Assembly: GCF_001591545.1 (NCBI RefSeq)
Contig: NZ_BCVC01000003.1
Span: 248,001-312,000, forward strand
Source: Lederbergia lenta NBRC 16444
GTDB lineage: Bacteria > Bacillota > Bacilli > Bacillales > Bacillaceae_C
DNA: 64,000 nt
Direction of reading: 5' to 3'
Shown: positions 8,531-17,447 of the stretch, one piece after another
Position numbering within the stretch: the stretch's first letter is position 1
Layout of the letters: every line of letters begins with the position of its first letter
Made by a program: the position numbers and the translations under genes
The notes under the pieces: model-generated
What the model saw: the letters and a program-made list of their open reading frames with translations, nothing else
Databases searched by the model: none
Told to the model about the DNA's origin: nothing

Positions 8531-8559
8531 ATCTTAGCACCGTGATTTTCCAATGTCAA
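8531..8559 (-). promoter_or_regulatory. SigA promoter of the bmr leader operon
   Basis: TTGACA (8554-8559) and TAAGAT (8531-8536) on the minus strand are separated by exactly 17 bases. The predicted start falls about 40 bases before the leader-peptide ATG. Confidence 0.8.
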
Positions 8560-8609
8560 CGCTTTTATACATTTTTTATCAGATAGAAAATGTTATAGTA
8601 ATTTCTTTC

Positions 8610-10001
8610 TCACTTAATTTTCGGGCTCAATAACGCCCTCGCTTTATTGATCGTTTCCATATATTCTCGTTCTGGCACGGAGTCAACTACAATACCAGCT
8701 CCAGCCTGTAAATATGCTTTTTGTTCTTTGATAACGAGTGAACGAATAGCAAGGGCAAAATCAATGTCTCCATTTGCATTAACATATCCGATTGCCCCTG
8801 CATAAACACCGCGTTTCGCTTCTTCTAGCTCATTAATGATTTGCATCGCTCGCGTTTTTGGCGCTCCTGAAACTGTTCCTGCCGGAAGACATGCTACAAG
8901 TGCATCTATTCCTGTTCTCCCATCAGCAAGCATTCCTTCCACTTCAGAAACGATATGCATGACATGACGATAATATTCTAATTTCATATATTTTTTTACA
9001 TCAATACTTTCTGGAGAACAAATCTCTGACATATCTTCACGGCTTAAATCGACGAGCATCCTGTGCTCAGATAATTCCTTTTCATCTGCCATAAGTTCAG
9101 CAGCTAATCTCTGATCCTCTTCAGATGTTTCTCCACGCCTTCTAGTTCCTGCGATCGGATTTGTAGAGGCTTGACGTCCGTTCGTTTTAATAAAACTTTC
9201 CGGTGATGCACCTAAAACAACGTACTCATCAAAATCTAAATAAAACATATACGGTGATGGATTAGAATTTCTTAATACACGGTAAAAGTGGAATGGGTCA
9301 GTCTCTACCTTTCCGATCATTCTTTGTGATAATACCACTTGCAGAATCTCTCCATTTTTTACATATTCCTGCGCCATCTCAATTCTGCGGACGAACTCTT
9401 CTTTTTGCATTTGCGGTTGAAAGTCAATGGAACAATCAATAAGTGATTCATCTGTTTCTTTACGGGAAATCTGCTTTTGTAATTCCTCCAGTCGCTCATC
9501 CAGTTCTTCCTCAGAGCGATTTCCTTCCAAATCAATAGCTAATAAATAAATAGATTGCGCTAAATGATCAAATACAACGACATCTTGATAGATCATAAAA
9601 TGAACATCTGGCATATCAATTTCATCTTCAAGCTCCACACCAATCTCTTTATATTGCCGGATCGCATCATAACCTACATATCCAACTGCTCCTCCGTAAA
9701 ATGGAAACGGAAGATCTAAAGTTAATTCAGGCAATGCTGTCCGCAATATATTGAGGGGTAGTCCTGACTCCTCTTTCAACACTAGTCCATCTGAATTAAT
9801 TACTTTTGTTTGATCACCCACACCGACAATCTCCGTCAATGGATTAACTCCGATAAATGAATAGCGACCTTGTTCGTTATGTTTCATTGAACTCTCCAAT
9901 AAAAACTTCTTTACCCCTTCCAGTCGTAAAAACAAGGTAATCGGTGTTAACACATCACCATTTAATTTTCTTAGCTTATAATTCACATTTTTAGTTTGCA
10001 T
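8610..10001 (-). CDS. trpE: Anthranilate synthase component I
   Basis: Converts chorismate plus ammonia to anthranilate, the first step of tryptophan synthesis; ammonia normally comes from a TrpG glutaminase. The 463-residue protein has the N-terminal ANS-TrpE domain (NEQGRYSFIGVNP) and a C-terminal chorismate-binding domain with SPESFIKTNGRQASTNPIAGTRRRGE, DEKELSEHRMLVDLSREDM, PAGTVSGAPKTRAMQII and the terminal QAGAGIVVDSVPEREYMET. RBS AAGGGGAATG precedes the ATG. It stands alone: the next gene downstream is the bmr leader, and no trpG, trpD, trpC, trpF or trpBA is in the window. Two Trp T-boxes lie upstream. Confidence 0.93.
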   Translation of the reverse strand: MQTKNVNYKLRKLNGDVLTPITLFLRLEGVKKFLLESSMKHNEQGRYSFIGVNPLTEIVGVGDQTKVINSDGLVLKEESGLPLNILRTALPELTLDLPFPFYGGAVGYVGYDAIRQYKEIGVELEDEIDMPDVHFMIYQDVVVFDHLAQSIYLLAIDLEGNRSEEELDERLEELQKQISRKETDESLIDCSIDFQPQMQKEEFVRRIEMAQEYVKNGEILQVVLSQRMIGKVETDPFHFYRVLRNSNPSPYMFYLDFDEYVVLGASPESFIKTNGRQASTNPIAGTRRRGETSEEDQRLAAELMADEKELSEHRMLVDLSREDMSEICSPESIDVKKYMKLEYYRHVMHIVSEVEGMLADGRTGIDALVACLPAGTVSGAPKTRAMQIINELEEAKRGVYAGAIGYVNANGDIDFALAIRSLVIKEQKAYLQAGAGIVVDSVPEREYMETINKARALLSPKIK

Positions 10002-10028
10002 TTTTCATTCCCCTTTCTTTTTTTAAAC

Positions 10029-10310
10029 AAAAAAGCCCTCAGATAAACACATAATAAACGTGTTTATCTGAGGGCGATCAATAACCGCGGTGCCACCTCA
10101 TATTGGGCTCCTTCAGGCACGGGAATAAATTCCGATGCCCTATCCATATAACGGCGGAAAACCGTACTTCCCTACTAATATTCAGGAAATCGCTCGCAAG
10201 CCCATTCTGTGCAAGTTTTCGTACCGGATTCACACCACCACCGGCTCTCTGTACCGAAACTCTTGCACATACTCTCCTTGCTCTATACTTTAAAATTATT
10301 TAAGTTTGCT
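10029..10310 (-). ncRNA. T-box leader 1 (tryptophan specifier) upstream of trpE
   Basis: On the minus strand: stem I with the AGAGAGCCGGTGG block, specifier loop GAATGGGC giving codon UGG at 10202-10204, the conserved T-box AGGTGGCACCGCGG at 10085-10098, and a terminator pairing 10035-10050 with 10060-10075 followed by TTTTTT. Uncharged tRNA-Trp is expected to stabilise the antiterminator and turn trpE on. A TATAAT (10329-10334) lies upstream, but with no good -35 because the repeat abuts it. Confidence 0.93.
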
Positions 10311-10344
10311 CACGTAGCGCACTTAAGCATTATACCTTCATTTC

Positions 10345-10522
10345 ACTAAACAGGCGCTTCCGCTTTTCTTGTTGTCTAGCTCCAGCGCCCAGTGACTAGC
10401 AAACTTCGGTATTCTTTCTACGATAAGTTAACATCGAATCGCTTTGCTCTTCGTGTTTCCTTTATCTCGGCAGAATCCCTCCAGTTTGTACGTCACTAAA
10501 CAGGCGCTTCCGCTTTTCTACG
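10345..10522. repeat. Interspersed repeat between the two T-boxes, bounded by a 24-26 bp direct repeat
   Basis: The block CACTAAACAGGCGCTTCCGC followed by TTTTCT occurs at both ends (about 10344-10369 and 10494-10519). Between lie TGTCTAGCTCCAGCGCC and a stretch related to the copies at 4236-4350 and 26463-26660. The element separates T-box 2 from T-box 1. Confidence 0.75.
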
Positions 10523-10523
10523 C

Positions 10524-10800
10524 AAAAAGGCCCCTCAATCCAAAGGACGAGGGACCGTGGTGCCACCTTTTTTCAGCTGTAAAACAGCGCTCATTCATTG
10601 CATTATGCAATTGCACAATGTATGCTCCCTTGTAACGACGGGATTTTCGCCAAAGCCTACGCCTCTTATAATCAAGGTTCGGTTTGGAAGCTCAGAAGTC
10701 CATTCATCTGTATGAATACACCGGTTTGCACCAACCACCGGCTCTCTTCAGTGACATACAGGTTACTACTCTTCATCATTGCGTGAGTTTTAAATTAGTT
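10524..10800 (-). ncRNA. T-box leader 2 (tryptophan specifier), distal copy
   Basis: On the minus strand: GATGAAGAGTAGTAAC start, AGAGAGCCGGTGGTTGGTG apical block, specifier GAATGGAC with UGG at 10700-10702, T-box AGGTGGCACCACGG at 10555-10568, and terminator 10529-10556 followed by TTTTT. It has its own near-consensus promoter but no adjacent gene; the next thing downstream is the repeat, then T-box 1 and trpE. Confidence 0.9.
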
Positions 10801-10807
10801 GTTTATG

Positions 10808-10836
10808 ATAATATTAGAAATGTTCTGTAATGTCAA
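10808..10836 (-). promoter_or_regulatory. SigA promoter driving the tandem Trp T-boxes
   Basis: TTGACA (10831-10836), 17-base spacer, TATTAT (10808-10813) on the minus strand, immediately after the natB stop codon. Confidence 0.8.
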
Positions 10837-10839
10837 CTA

Positions 10840-12003
10840 TTATTTTCCAAGCATTAATCTGTGATTGCCAAAAAGTTTTGTCGCCACCGGAAATAAAACG
10901 ACGATTAGCAATGCATAACTACCGGCTGCCACTGCAAATGCTCCTGCTGTTAATTGCCCACCGAAAGCATCACGAACGAATAAAAATAAATTCATAATTG
11001 GAATAGCATAGAGTGACACATTTAAGGCTTCACCTGCGAAGAACATGAACATCATTGGAAGGACAATGATACTGATGACTGGTGTAATATAATAACCAGC
11101 TTCTTTCACAGAATTCGCTAACATACTGAGGATCATTTCTACTTCTGCGATAAAAATCGCAAACAGCACTATTAACACAATGCTCATCGCTACAAATGTT
11201 GTTGGATTCGGTATCACTGCTAATCCTTTCTTCAATTCAGTTGTAAAGTTCATGAGTAGGCTAAGCACTCCGATACATAATATTCCCGTAAACATACCTA
11301 ACAGAGATATAGTTAGCCATTTCGCTAACAGAATTTTTATTGGTTTCACTGGTGTGATGAGCAAAGCTTCAATTGTTTTCTTTTCCTTTTCCCCCGCAAA
11401 CAGCTCTGTTGCGGACGGATATGACCCATTGGCAATCGCGATAGGAATCAACATTGGAAGCAATATAGCTAGCATATATGACGCGATCGCATTGTCCTCA
11501 TCCTTTGTTGTTTTTGTTTTGATTTGAAAAACTTCCAAAATGTCGCTGTCAATATGATGACCAGCCAATCGAGTTTGAACCATTTCCTGTTGCCACTGTG
11601 TAAAGGCACCCATCACAACTGTTGAAGCATTAGAAGATTCCTGACTGCCCGGATCAAATAAAATCTCAACAGGGACTGTTTCCTGTGACTCAAACTTATT
11701 TTCCCATTCAGAATCGAGGACCAATCCAACTTGGACTTCCTTTTCTTCTACCGCCTTTTGAACATCAGTAAATGTTTCAATACTCATTGTTGGCATATAC
11801 TTGCCAAGCTCCTCGAACAACTCTGCACCAGTTCCCTCCTCAACAGCGACCTTAAACTCATTCTCATTACTCGTTGTAAGAATTTTATCATAGAATAATG
11901 TAAGTCCCGCCATCATTAAGACAGGAAAAAGCACTAGCAAAGTAATACTTCGTTTATCTCTAAGCACATCTTTCATTTCTTTCAGAAAAATTGTTTTAAA
12001 CAT
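10840..12003 (-). CDS. natB: ABC-2 type permease NatB (Na+ efflux type)
   Basis: Membrane subunit of a two-gene ABC exporter; in B. subtilis NatAB extrudes Na+. The chosen start, ATG 12001-12003, gives 387 residues, matching NatB (386), and follows GGGGGAAGG; a start 18 bases earlier is in frame but lacks a site. One N-terminal helix (about 20-40), a long extracytoplasmic segment (about 40-175), then five to six helices from residue 180 on (DEDNAIASYMLAILLPMLIPIAIANG; GEKEKKTIEALLITPVKP is the ABC-2 motif). It overlaps natA by 8 bases. No NatK-NatR regulators are nearby. Substrate is inferred from family. Confidence 0.85.
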   Translation of the reverse strand: MFKTIFLKEMKDVLRDKRSITLLVLFPVLMMAGLTLFYDKILTTSNENEFKVAVEEGTGAELFEELGKYMPTMSIETFTDVQKAVEEKEVQVGLVLDSEWENKFESQETVPVEILFDPGSQESSNASTVVMGAFTQWQQEMVQTRLAGHHIDSDILEVFQIKTKTTKDEDNAIASYMLAILLPMLIPIAIANGSYPSATELFAGEKEKKTIEALLITPVKPIKILLAKWLTISLLGMFTGILCIGVLSLLMNFTTELKKGLAVIPNPTTFVAMSIVLIVLFAIFIAEVEMILSMLANSVKEAGYYITPVISIIVLPMMFMFFAGEALNVSLYAIPIMNLFLFVRDAFGGQLTAGAFAVAAGSYALLIVVLFPVATKLFGNHRLMLGK

Positions 12004-12751
12004 ATAAACCTTCCCCCGCAACTTTAGACGTGAATAAATAATTAAGATCGCGACTGTTTTCCTGCTCGTACAGTTCTTCTAAAGCACCTTCGTAAACGAT
12101 TTCCCCCTTGTGCATCATAATGATATTTTCACAAAGCTGGGCAATTTCCTCCATAATATGCGTGGAAAAGACAATCGTTTTACCTTCATTCTTATATTGA
12201 TTAATAAATTCTCGAAAAATGTTCGATGAAGTGATATCCAGTCCAGTCGTTGGCTCATCGAATAAAACGATATCTGGATCATGGATGAGTGTGCGAGCAA
12301 TCGCCACTTTTTGCTTCATTCCTTTAGAAAAACCTTCTACTTTTCTATCAAGATACTTTCCCATCCCAAACCGCTTTGCCAGCATGTCAATCTGATTTTT
12401 TATATCAAGTGCTGACATACTGTAAAGACTTCCAAAGTACTCTAGATTCTCCCGTGCGGTCAATCTATTATACAATCCGGTTTCCGATCCAAATAGGACC
12501 CCTAACCGAGACCTTACTTGAACTTTATTCTCAAAAATATTACGTCCTTCAAGCTTTATCGTTCCTTCATCCGGCTCTATCAACGTACTAAGCATACGTA
12601 GCAATGTCGTTTTACCGGCACCATTTTCTCCAATTAATCCGACAACATGCCCCTTTTGGATATTTAATGATATATGATCAACAGCTTTGACATATTGCTT
12701 TTTGTCCTTAAATTGTTTAGAAACTTGATCTACTACAATCATGCCGTTCAT
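11996..12751 (-). CDS. natA: ABC transporter ATP-binding protein NatA
   Basis: ATPase partner of NatB, 251 residues. Walker [10 protein letters not shown] (about 40-48), Q-loop region [12 protein letters not shown], signature [14 protein letters not shown], Walker [13 protein letters not shown] and switch STHIMEE are all intact. The gene starts upstream of natB and overlaps it, so the pair is cotranscribed and translationally coupled. GAGGGG-type ribosome site lies upstream of the ATG at 12751. Confidence 0.88.
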   Translation of the reverse strand: MNGMIVVDQVSKQFKDKKQYVKAVDHISLNIQKGHVVGLIGENGAGKTTLLRMLSTLIEPDEGTIKLEGRNIFENKVQVRSRLGVLFGSETGLYNRLTARENLEYFGSLYSMSALDIKNQIDMLAKRFGMGKYLDRKVEGFSKGMKQKVAIARTLIHDPDIVLFDEPTTGLDITSSNIFREFINQYKNEGKTIVFSTHIMEEIAQLCENIIMMHKGEIVYEGALEELYEQENSRDLNYLFTSKVAGEGLYV

Positions 12752-13289
12752 CTCCCCTTTGGTATTTTGTCATTCTATTGTACGATCCATTCTCTATCCT
12801 GTCTGCATCTTATTATGAGAAAGGACCTTCGTAACTTGTATAGAGGGAAAACTTTGTTTAACATGCAGGTGAAAAATGCTCTATAATAATGTATAGCATT
12901 TCTATAGAGGTTTCAGTACGGATGTAGGGATTGTCGATACTAGTATGATAGATCTTGATAAACTATATTTCACCTTATAGGAGAAATGTGGAGATTATTT
13001 TTGCAGAACGGCAAAAAGTACTCCAACGCTACAATCCTCTGAATATAAGAAAAAAACGAATGAACACATCTATTTTAGCCCAACATGTAGAAGACAAGTA
13101 GGATATAGACGATTAGTTGAAAGATACAGTAACACGAAGTTTTGCAAGGAAAGCGAGCTCAACAAAAACCAAAGGAATTAGTACAAAGTAAATAATGAGA
13201 TCGCAAAACCATACATATTACTTTTACTTCGAATACCAACATTCTCGTTGTCACTACATGAGGTTCATCATAGTGGAGGCTGATTTATA
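12752..13289. other. Gene-free stretch, possible coding remnant
   Basis: No complete gene. On the plus strand about 12990-13100 a frame reads EIIFAERQKVLQRYNPLNIR and continues for about 16 more codons before a stop, which looks like decayed coding sequence, but I cannot assign a family. The 3' end carries the GTGGAGGC ribosome site of the next gene. Confidence 0.3.
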
Positions 13290-14048
13290 TTGAATGATAT
13301 TACATATTGTGAACAGACAATTGTTAAAGCTTGTCTACTCGCAGGGCGGATTATGATGCAATGCGGTGCGGAAACGTATCGAGTGGAAGATACGATGAAG
13401 AGAATGGCAGATGCTTTTGGTATTCTTGAAAGTCAAAGCTTTGTCACACCGACTGGGATTATTTTTTCCTTGGACGGTTTAAGCCCTACCCATCTTGCAC
13501 GAATTAATGAACGAGGTACCGATTTAGAGAAAATAGCGGAAGTAAATCGGATTTCACGCATGATATCAAGCAAGCAGCTAAACGCAGAGGAAGCTCTGTT
13601 AAAGCTTCAAGAATTAGACAAGGCTCGGCTGGCTTTTCCTATCTGGTTGCAAATCGCTGCAGCGGCGTTCGCAAGCGGAAGTTTTTCTATCATGTTTGAT
13701 GCTGGCTGGTCGGATTTTCTACCAGCCTTTTTCGCAGGTGGCACTGGCTTATTTATTTTAGTATTGACACATTACTTTACGAAGGTTAAACTATTCGCGG
13801 AATTTTCCGCGGCTTTCGTCGTTGGGTTAAGTACACTACTAATCGTCCGAAGCGGCTGGGGTCATGAACTCGATTTAATTATCCTAGCCTCTGTTATGCC
13901 GTTAGTCCCCGGATTATTAATTACTAATGCCATTCGCGATCTGATGGCCGGCCATTTTGTTTCAGGTCTCTCTAAAGGCGCTGAGGCATTTTTAACTGCC
14001 TTCGCAATTGGTGCAGGAGTGGCGGTTGTATTTTTATTATGGCTTTGA
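13290..14048 (+). CDS. Threonine/serine exporter family protein, ThrE N-terminal half (YjjP type)
   Basis: 252 residues with the family start ACLLAGRIMMQCGAETYRVEDTM, a soluble N-terminal region to about residue 118, then five helices (LQIAAAAFASGSFSIMF, FFAGGTGLFILVLTHYF, FSAAFVVGLSTLLIV, LIILASVMPLVPGLLITNAIRDL, GAEAFLTAFAIGAGVAVVFL). Start is TTG 13290 after TGGAGGC. Paired with the following gene, it makes a two-component version of the ThrE amino-acid exporter. The exported substrate is not proven by sequence. Confidence 0.85.
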   Translation: MNDITYCEQTIVKACLLAGRIMMQCGAETYRVEDTMKRMADAFGILESQSFVTPTGIIFSLDGLSPTHLARINERGTDLEKIAEVNRISRMISSKQLNAEEALLKLQELDKARLAFPIWLQIAAAAFASGSFSIMFDAGWSDFLPAFFAGGTGLFILVLTHYFTKVKLFAEFSAAFVVGLSTLLIVRSGWGHELDLIILASVMPLVPGLLITNAIRDLMAGHFVSGLSKGAEAFLTAFAIGAGVAVVFLLWL

Positions 14049-14064
14049 TTGAGAGGAGATTAAG

Positions 14065-14508
14065 ATGGATAAAATACTTATTCACGCCTTGCTAAGTTTT
14101 ATTGCAACTGCAGGATTTGGTATTATTTTCAATGCACCTAAAAAGTCATTAATTCAATGTGGACTTGTTGGTATGATCGGATGGATGGTGTACTGGTCCA
14201 TGTTAAATGTGAGTTATGACGTTGCTATTGCCGCTTTCTCAGGGGCTTTTGCTGTAGCGCTCATTGGCCACGTAATGGCAAAGCGCTACAAGATGCCGAT
14301 AATTATTTTTATCGTTGCAGGAATAATCCCCCTCGTTCCCGGTGGATCAGCTTACGACGCCATGCGTCACGTAGTGAGCAATGATTATTCCGGAGCTATT
14401 CCGCTTGCTACAAAAGCTTTCATCGTCTCAGGTGCCATTGCAATGGGTCTCGTATTCGCTGAGGTATTAGTACAATCTACGATGAAATTAATCCGGTTAC
14501 CAAAATAA
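14065..14508 (+). CDS. Threonine/serine exporter family protein, ThrE C-terminal half (YjjB type)
   Basis: 147 residues with about four to five helices and the motif GIIPLVPGGSAYDAMRHVV, parallel to PLVPGLLITNAIRDL of the gene before it. It starts 16 bases after that gene with GAGAGGAG upstream. Together the two split genes equal one full ThrE protein. A hairpin overlapping the stop codon ends the unit. Confidence 0.85.
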   Translation: MDKILIHALLSFIATAGFGIIFNAPKKSLIQCGLVGMIGWMVYWSMLNVSYDVAIAAFSGAFAVALIGHVMAKRYKMPIIIFIVAGIIPLVPGGSAYDAMRHVVSNDYSGAIPLATKAFIVSGAIAMGLVFAEVLVQSTMKLIRLPK

Positions 14509-14533
14509 CTCCCTGCCTATTGGACTGGGAGTT
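14507..14533 (+). terminator. Terminator of the split thrE operon
   Basis: AACTCCC (14507-14513) pairs with GGGAGTT (14527-14533), then TCTT. It overlaps the stop codon of the preceding gene. Confidence 0.6.
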
Positions 14534-14544
14534 TCTTATATGGT

Positions 14545-14742
14545 TCAATTTTCTTTATTTTTCGGTTGATCAAATTTCCCTTTGAAATTCACACGATAAT
14601 TTATATAATTAAGAACTAAACCTAAAATTACGCCAACAATTAAAATGATATAACCAACGTTCGTTCTTACCTTCATTCCGTACCATATACACGCTACATA
14701 AAATAGCAAAATAAGAATGCGAATAATAAAATATTTTTTCAC
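14545..14742 (-). CDS. Small membrane protein, unknown function
   Basis: 65 residues with two hydrophobic helices (about 4-22 and 29-49) and a charged tail (KGKFDQPKNKEN). The start is GTG 14740-14742, preceded by GAGGAGGTATATAGG, a strong ribosome site. No family recognised. Upstream on the same strand (14744-15010) there are fragments with membrane-like sequence broken by stops. Confidence 0.55.
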   Translation of the reverse strand: MKKYFIIRILILLFYVACIWYGMKVRTNVGYIILIVGVILGLVLNYINYRVNFKGKFDQPKNKEN

Positions 14743-14876
14743 CCTATATACCTCCTCTCTGGATTCGCCTTACTATCAATAAATGCTCACTGATAATAAG
14801 ACCGTAAAACATAGCCACGCCTAGTCCATGGCAGTATATAATGCTATCGCCATCGTTTAAATTCGTCTCGGTATAT

Positions 14877-15010
14877 TTAAATGTTGCTCCAAACTTGCCA
14901 AGCACTCTTACCAAACCTAAGTATGGCACTATATATAATTACGATCAATCCAAAAGCTAGTGTCACTTCGATTGGTAGTTTATAGGAAAACAAAAGTCGG
15001 TCAACATTGT
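14877..15010 (-). pseudogene. Possible membrane-protein fragment
   Basis: An open frame without a good start reads ...KLPIEVTLAFGLIVIIYSAIL and ends SAWQVWSNI. It contains one clear hydrophobic helix. It could be a relic of a gene that once ran into 14744. The rest of 14930-15341 is AT-rich with no gene except the pbpC promoter. Confidence 0.25.
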
Positions 15011-15309
15011 TTACTACATTCTATTAAAACGAAACTGTCCTAACACCGCTACCCCTTTCTATTTTGCATATGTTGATAGGATGTAATAGCCTCTTTTGGA
15101 TGTTTGCAACCTGAGATGATAGCATTTAGATAAACAATTGATTGGTTAGCATTTTTACCGCGATCTTTACTTTACCAAAAGAAAACACATCTGTCTTATA
15201 TACAAATCCTGCATCAATATTACCAGTTTTAACATATAACAAAAAGCATATATTATTATCAAAATTGTGTGATAACAACTATGATTATATTTTGTTCACA
15301 CCCAATAAA

Positions 15310-15318
15310 TGTTATAAT
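15310..15318 (+). promoter_or_regulatory. Extended -10 promoter element of pbpC
   Basis: TGTTATAAT (TGn plus TATAAT) lies 24 bases before the pbpC start; the -35 region (TTTTGT or TTGTTC) is weak, as is common for extended -10 promoters. Confidence 0.55.
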
Positions 15319-15341
15319 GGCTATACAAGGGGAGGTACATA

Positions 15342-17348
15342 ATGAAAAAACACATAACTATTTTATTACTATTCATCGTGGTTTTTACGATAGCCGGATG
15401 TAAAAGTAAGGAGCCGCAACCAGAGGATCGATTTGCGGAATATGTAAAGCTTTGGAACGATCATAAGTTTAATAAGATGTATGATTACTTATCCACTGAA
15501 TCGAAAGAAGAGATTTCGAAAGAGGAATTTACTAATCGTTACAGTAAAATATATGAAGATTTAGAGATTGAAAATTTATCTGTAAAATTCAATAAACCAG
15601 AAGAAGCAAGCGATACAAAGGAAGAGCAAATCCCCTTTCCTTTTTCAGTAAAAATGGAAAGCTTAGCTGGAGAAATTGCCTTTGATCACGAAGCAACTTT
15701 AGTGAAAGAGGAACATGATGAAACAAACAACTGGTTTGTAAACTGGGATACAACTTTTATTTTCCCCGAACTTGAAAATGGGGATAAAATTTCTCTTCCT
15801 ACTATTTCTGCTCAACGCGGAGCTATTATCGATAAGAATGGCATCGGACTTGCAGAAACTGGTCAAGCACTCGAGATTGGTATAGTTCCTCAAGATATGG
15901 AAGGTCAGGAAGAGGAAATTATAAAGAATGTTTCTAAGACACTTGACGTAAGTATCGAACAAATTAAAAGCGCATTAGGAGCATCTTGGGTGCAACCCGG
16001 ACATTTCGTACCAATCAAAAAAGTGGCAAGCGATGACACCGAGCTTTTAGACCAGGTGCTAAGCATTCAAGCTGTCCAAGGTATGAAAGTGGAAGCAAGG
16101 GTTTATCCGTTAGGTGAAGCCGCAGCACATTTAACTGGTAACATCGGCCCTATTACAGCAGATGAACTGGAAAAAAACAAAGGAAAAGGGTATAGCAGTA
16201 CAGATATGATTGGCAAAAGAGGTTTAGAGAAAGTACTAGAAGAAAAATTAAAAGGTGAACAAGGCGTTAAAATTGTCATCAACAAAGAAGACGGATCAGA
16301 AGTCATCCTTGCTGAAAAGCCAGTTAAGGACGGAGAAAATGTTCAGTTAACGATCGATAGTACATTACAAACAACAATATATGAAGAAATGGCGGGCAAA
16401 CCAGGCACAGCCACAGCGATTAACCCAATGACTGGAGAAACACTTGCCTTGGTCAGTAGCCCTAGTTTTAATCCAAATGTACTTTCTCTCGGAGCAACAA
16501 ATGAAGAATGGGCAGCTCTGCAAGATGATCCTAATAAACCTTTAACCATTCGTTTTAATAAAAGCTCTGCTCCTGGTTCTGTTATTAAACCAATAACAGC
16601 AGCAATTGAATTAAATGAAGGTGCGATCGATTGGAAGAAGGCATTGGATATTAAGGATTTAACATGGCAGAAAGATGCATCATGGGGTGGATACAAAGTA
16701 AAAAGAGTATCTAATCCAGGGGTACCAATCGATTTGGAAAAAGCTTTAATATACTCTGATAATATTTATTTTGCACAGACAGCAATTGAGCTTGGCAAAG
16801 ATAAGTTCATTTCCGGTTTAAAAAACTTCGGTTTCGATGAAGAACTCGATTTTCTCTATCCAATGGAAGTTTCGCAAATCGGTGATATTGACTCAGACAT
16901 TGCTTTAGCCGATTCCAGCTATGGACAAGGACAAATAGAAATGAGTCCATTACATTTAGCGAGCGCGTATACTCCATTTATGAACAAAGGAAATATGATT
17001 AAACCCATTTTGCAAATAGATGAAGACACTGGACAGGTTTGGAAGAAAAATGTTGTCAGTGAAGAGGAAGCGAACAATATTCACCAAGCACTTATCAAAG
17101 TAGTTGAGGATCCAAACGGGACTGCTCGCGGTGCAAGAATACCAGATTACCAGCTTGCCGGGAAAACTGGTACAGCAGAGTTTAAAGAAAAACAAGGTGA
17201 AAAAGGAAAAGAAAATGGTTGGTTTGTAGCCTATAAGAAAGATAATCCAGATTTATTAATTGCTTTAATGGTAGAAGGTGTTGAAGAAGGCGGTGGATCA
17301 GGGTTGGCTGTGGACAAAGTGAAAAACATCTTTACAAAAGTTAAATAA
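15342..17348 (+). CDS. pbpC: Penicillin-binding protein 3, class B transpeptidase lipoprotein
   Basis: Cross-links peptidoglycan outside the cell. 668 residues, the length of B. subtilis PBP3. Lipobox IAGC at Cys19 suggests a lipid anchor. Domains: MecA_N/NTF2-like (about 25-145), dimerisation domain (about 150-320), transpeptidase (about 345-665). Catalytic motifs: SVIK with serine near 413, SDN near 472 and KTGT near 608. The MecA-like architecture is that of low-affinity PBPs, but resistance cannot be deduced. RBS GGGGAGG precedes the ATG; a perfect hairpin terminator follows. Confidence 0.93.
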   Translation: MKKHITILLLFIVVFTIAGCKSKEPQPEDRFAEYVKLWNDHKFNKMYDYLSTESKEEISKEEFTNRYSKIYEDLEIENLSVKFNKPEEASDTKEEQIPFPFSVKMESLAGEIAFDHEATLVKEEHDETNNWFVNWDTTFIFPELENGDKISLPTISAQRGAIIDKNGIGLAETGQALEIGIVPQDMEGQEEEIIKNVSKTLDVSIEQIKSALGASWVQPGHFVPIKKVASDDTELLDQVLSIQAVQGMKVEARVYPLGEAAAHLTGNIGPITADELEKNKGKGYSSTDMIGKRGLEKVLEEKLKGEQGVKIVINKEDGSEVILAEKPVKDGENVQLTIDSTLQTTIYEEMAGKPGTATAINPMTGETLALVSSPSFNPNVLSLGATNEEWAALQDDPNKPLTIRFNKSSAPGSVIKPITAAIELNEGAIDWKKALDIKDLTWQKDASWGGYKVKRVSNPGVPIDLEKALIYSDNIYFAQTAIELGKDKFISGLKNFGFDEELDFLYPMEVSQIGDIDSDIALADSSYGQGQIEMSPLHLASAYTPFMNKGNMIKPILQIDEDTGQVWKKNVVSEEEANNIHQALIKVVEDPNGTARGARIPDYQLAGKTGTAEFKEKQGEKGKENGWFVAYKKDNPDLLIALMVEGVEEGGGSGLAVDKVKNIFTKVK

Positions 17349-17363
17349 CACCAAGATATCTTG

Positions 17364-17394
17364 AACTGTCGTGAAAAACACGACAGTTTTTTCT
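17364..17394 (+). terminator. Terminator of pbpC
   Basis: AACTGTCGTG (17364-17373) and CACGACAGTT (17379-17388) form a perfect 10-bp stem with an AAAAA loop, followed by TTTTTTC. Confidence 0.9.
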
Positions 17395-17447
17395 ATTTCA
17401 AGTAATTATCTAGCATCATAGTTATACTGAAAAAGAGTCCCAAAATA

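Noticed and set aside
10103-10303. Short plus-strand frames across the T-box region (also 10444-10786)
   Set aside because: They read the complement of structured T-box RNA; no ribosome sites, and the T-box features explain the sequence.
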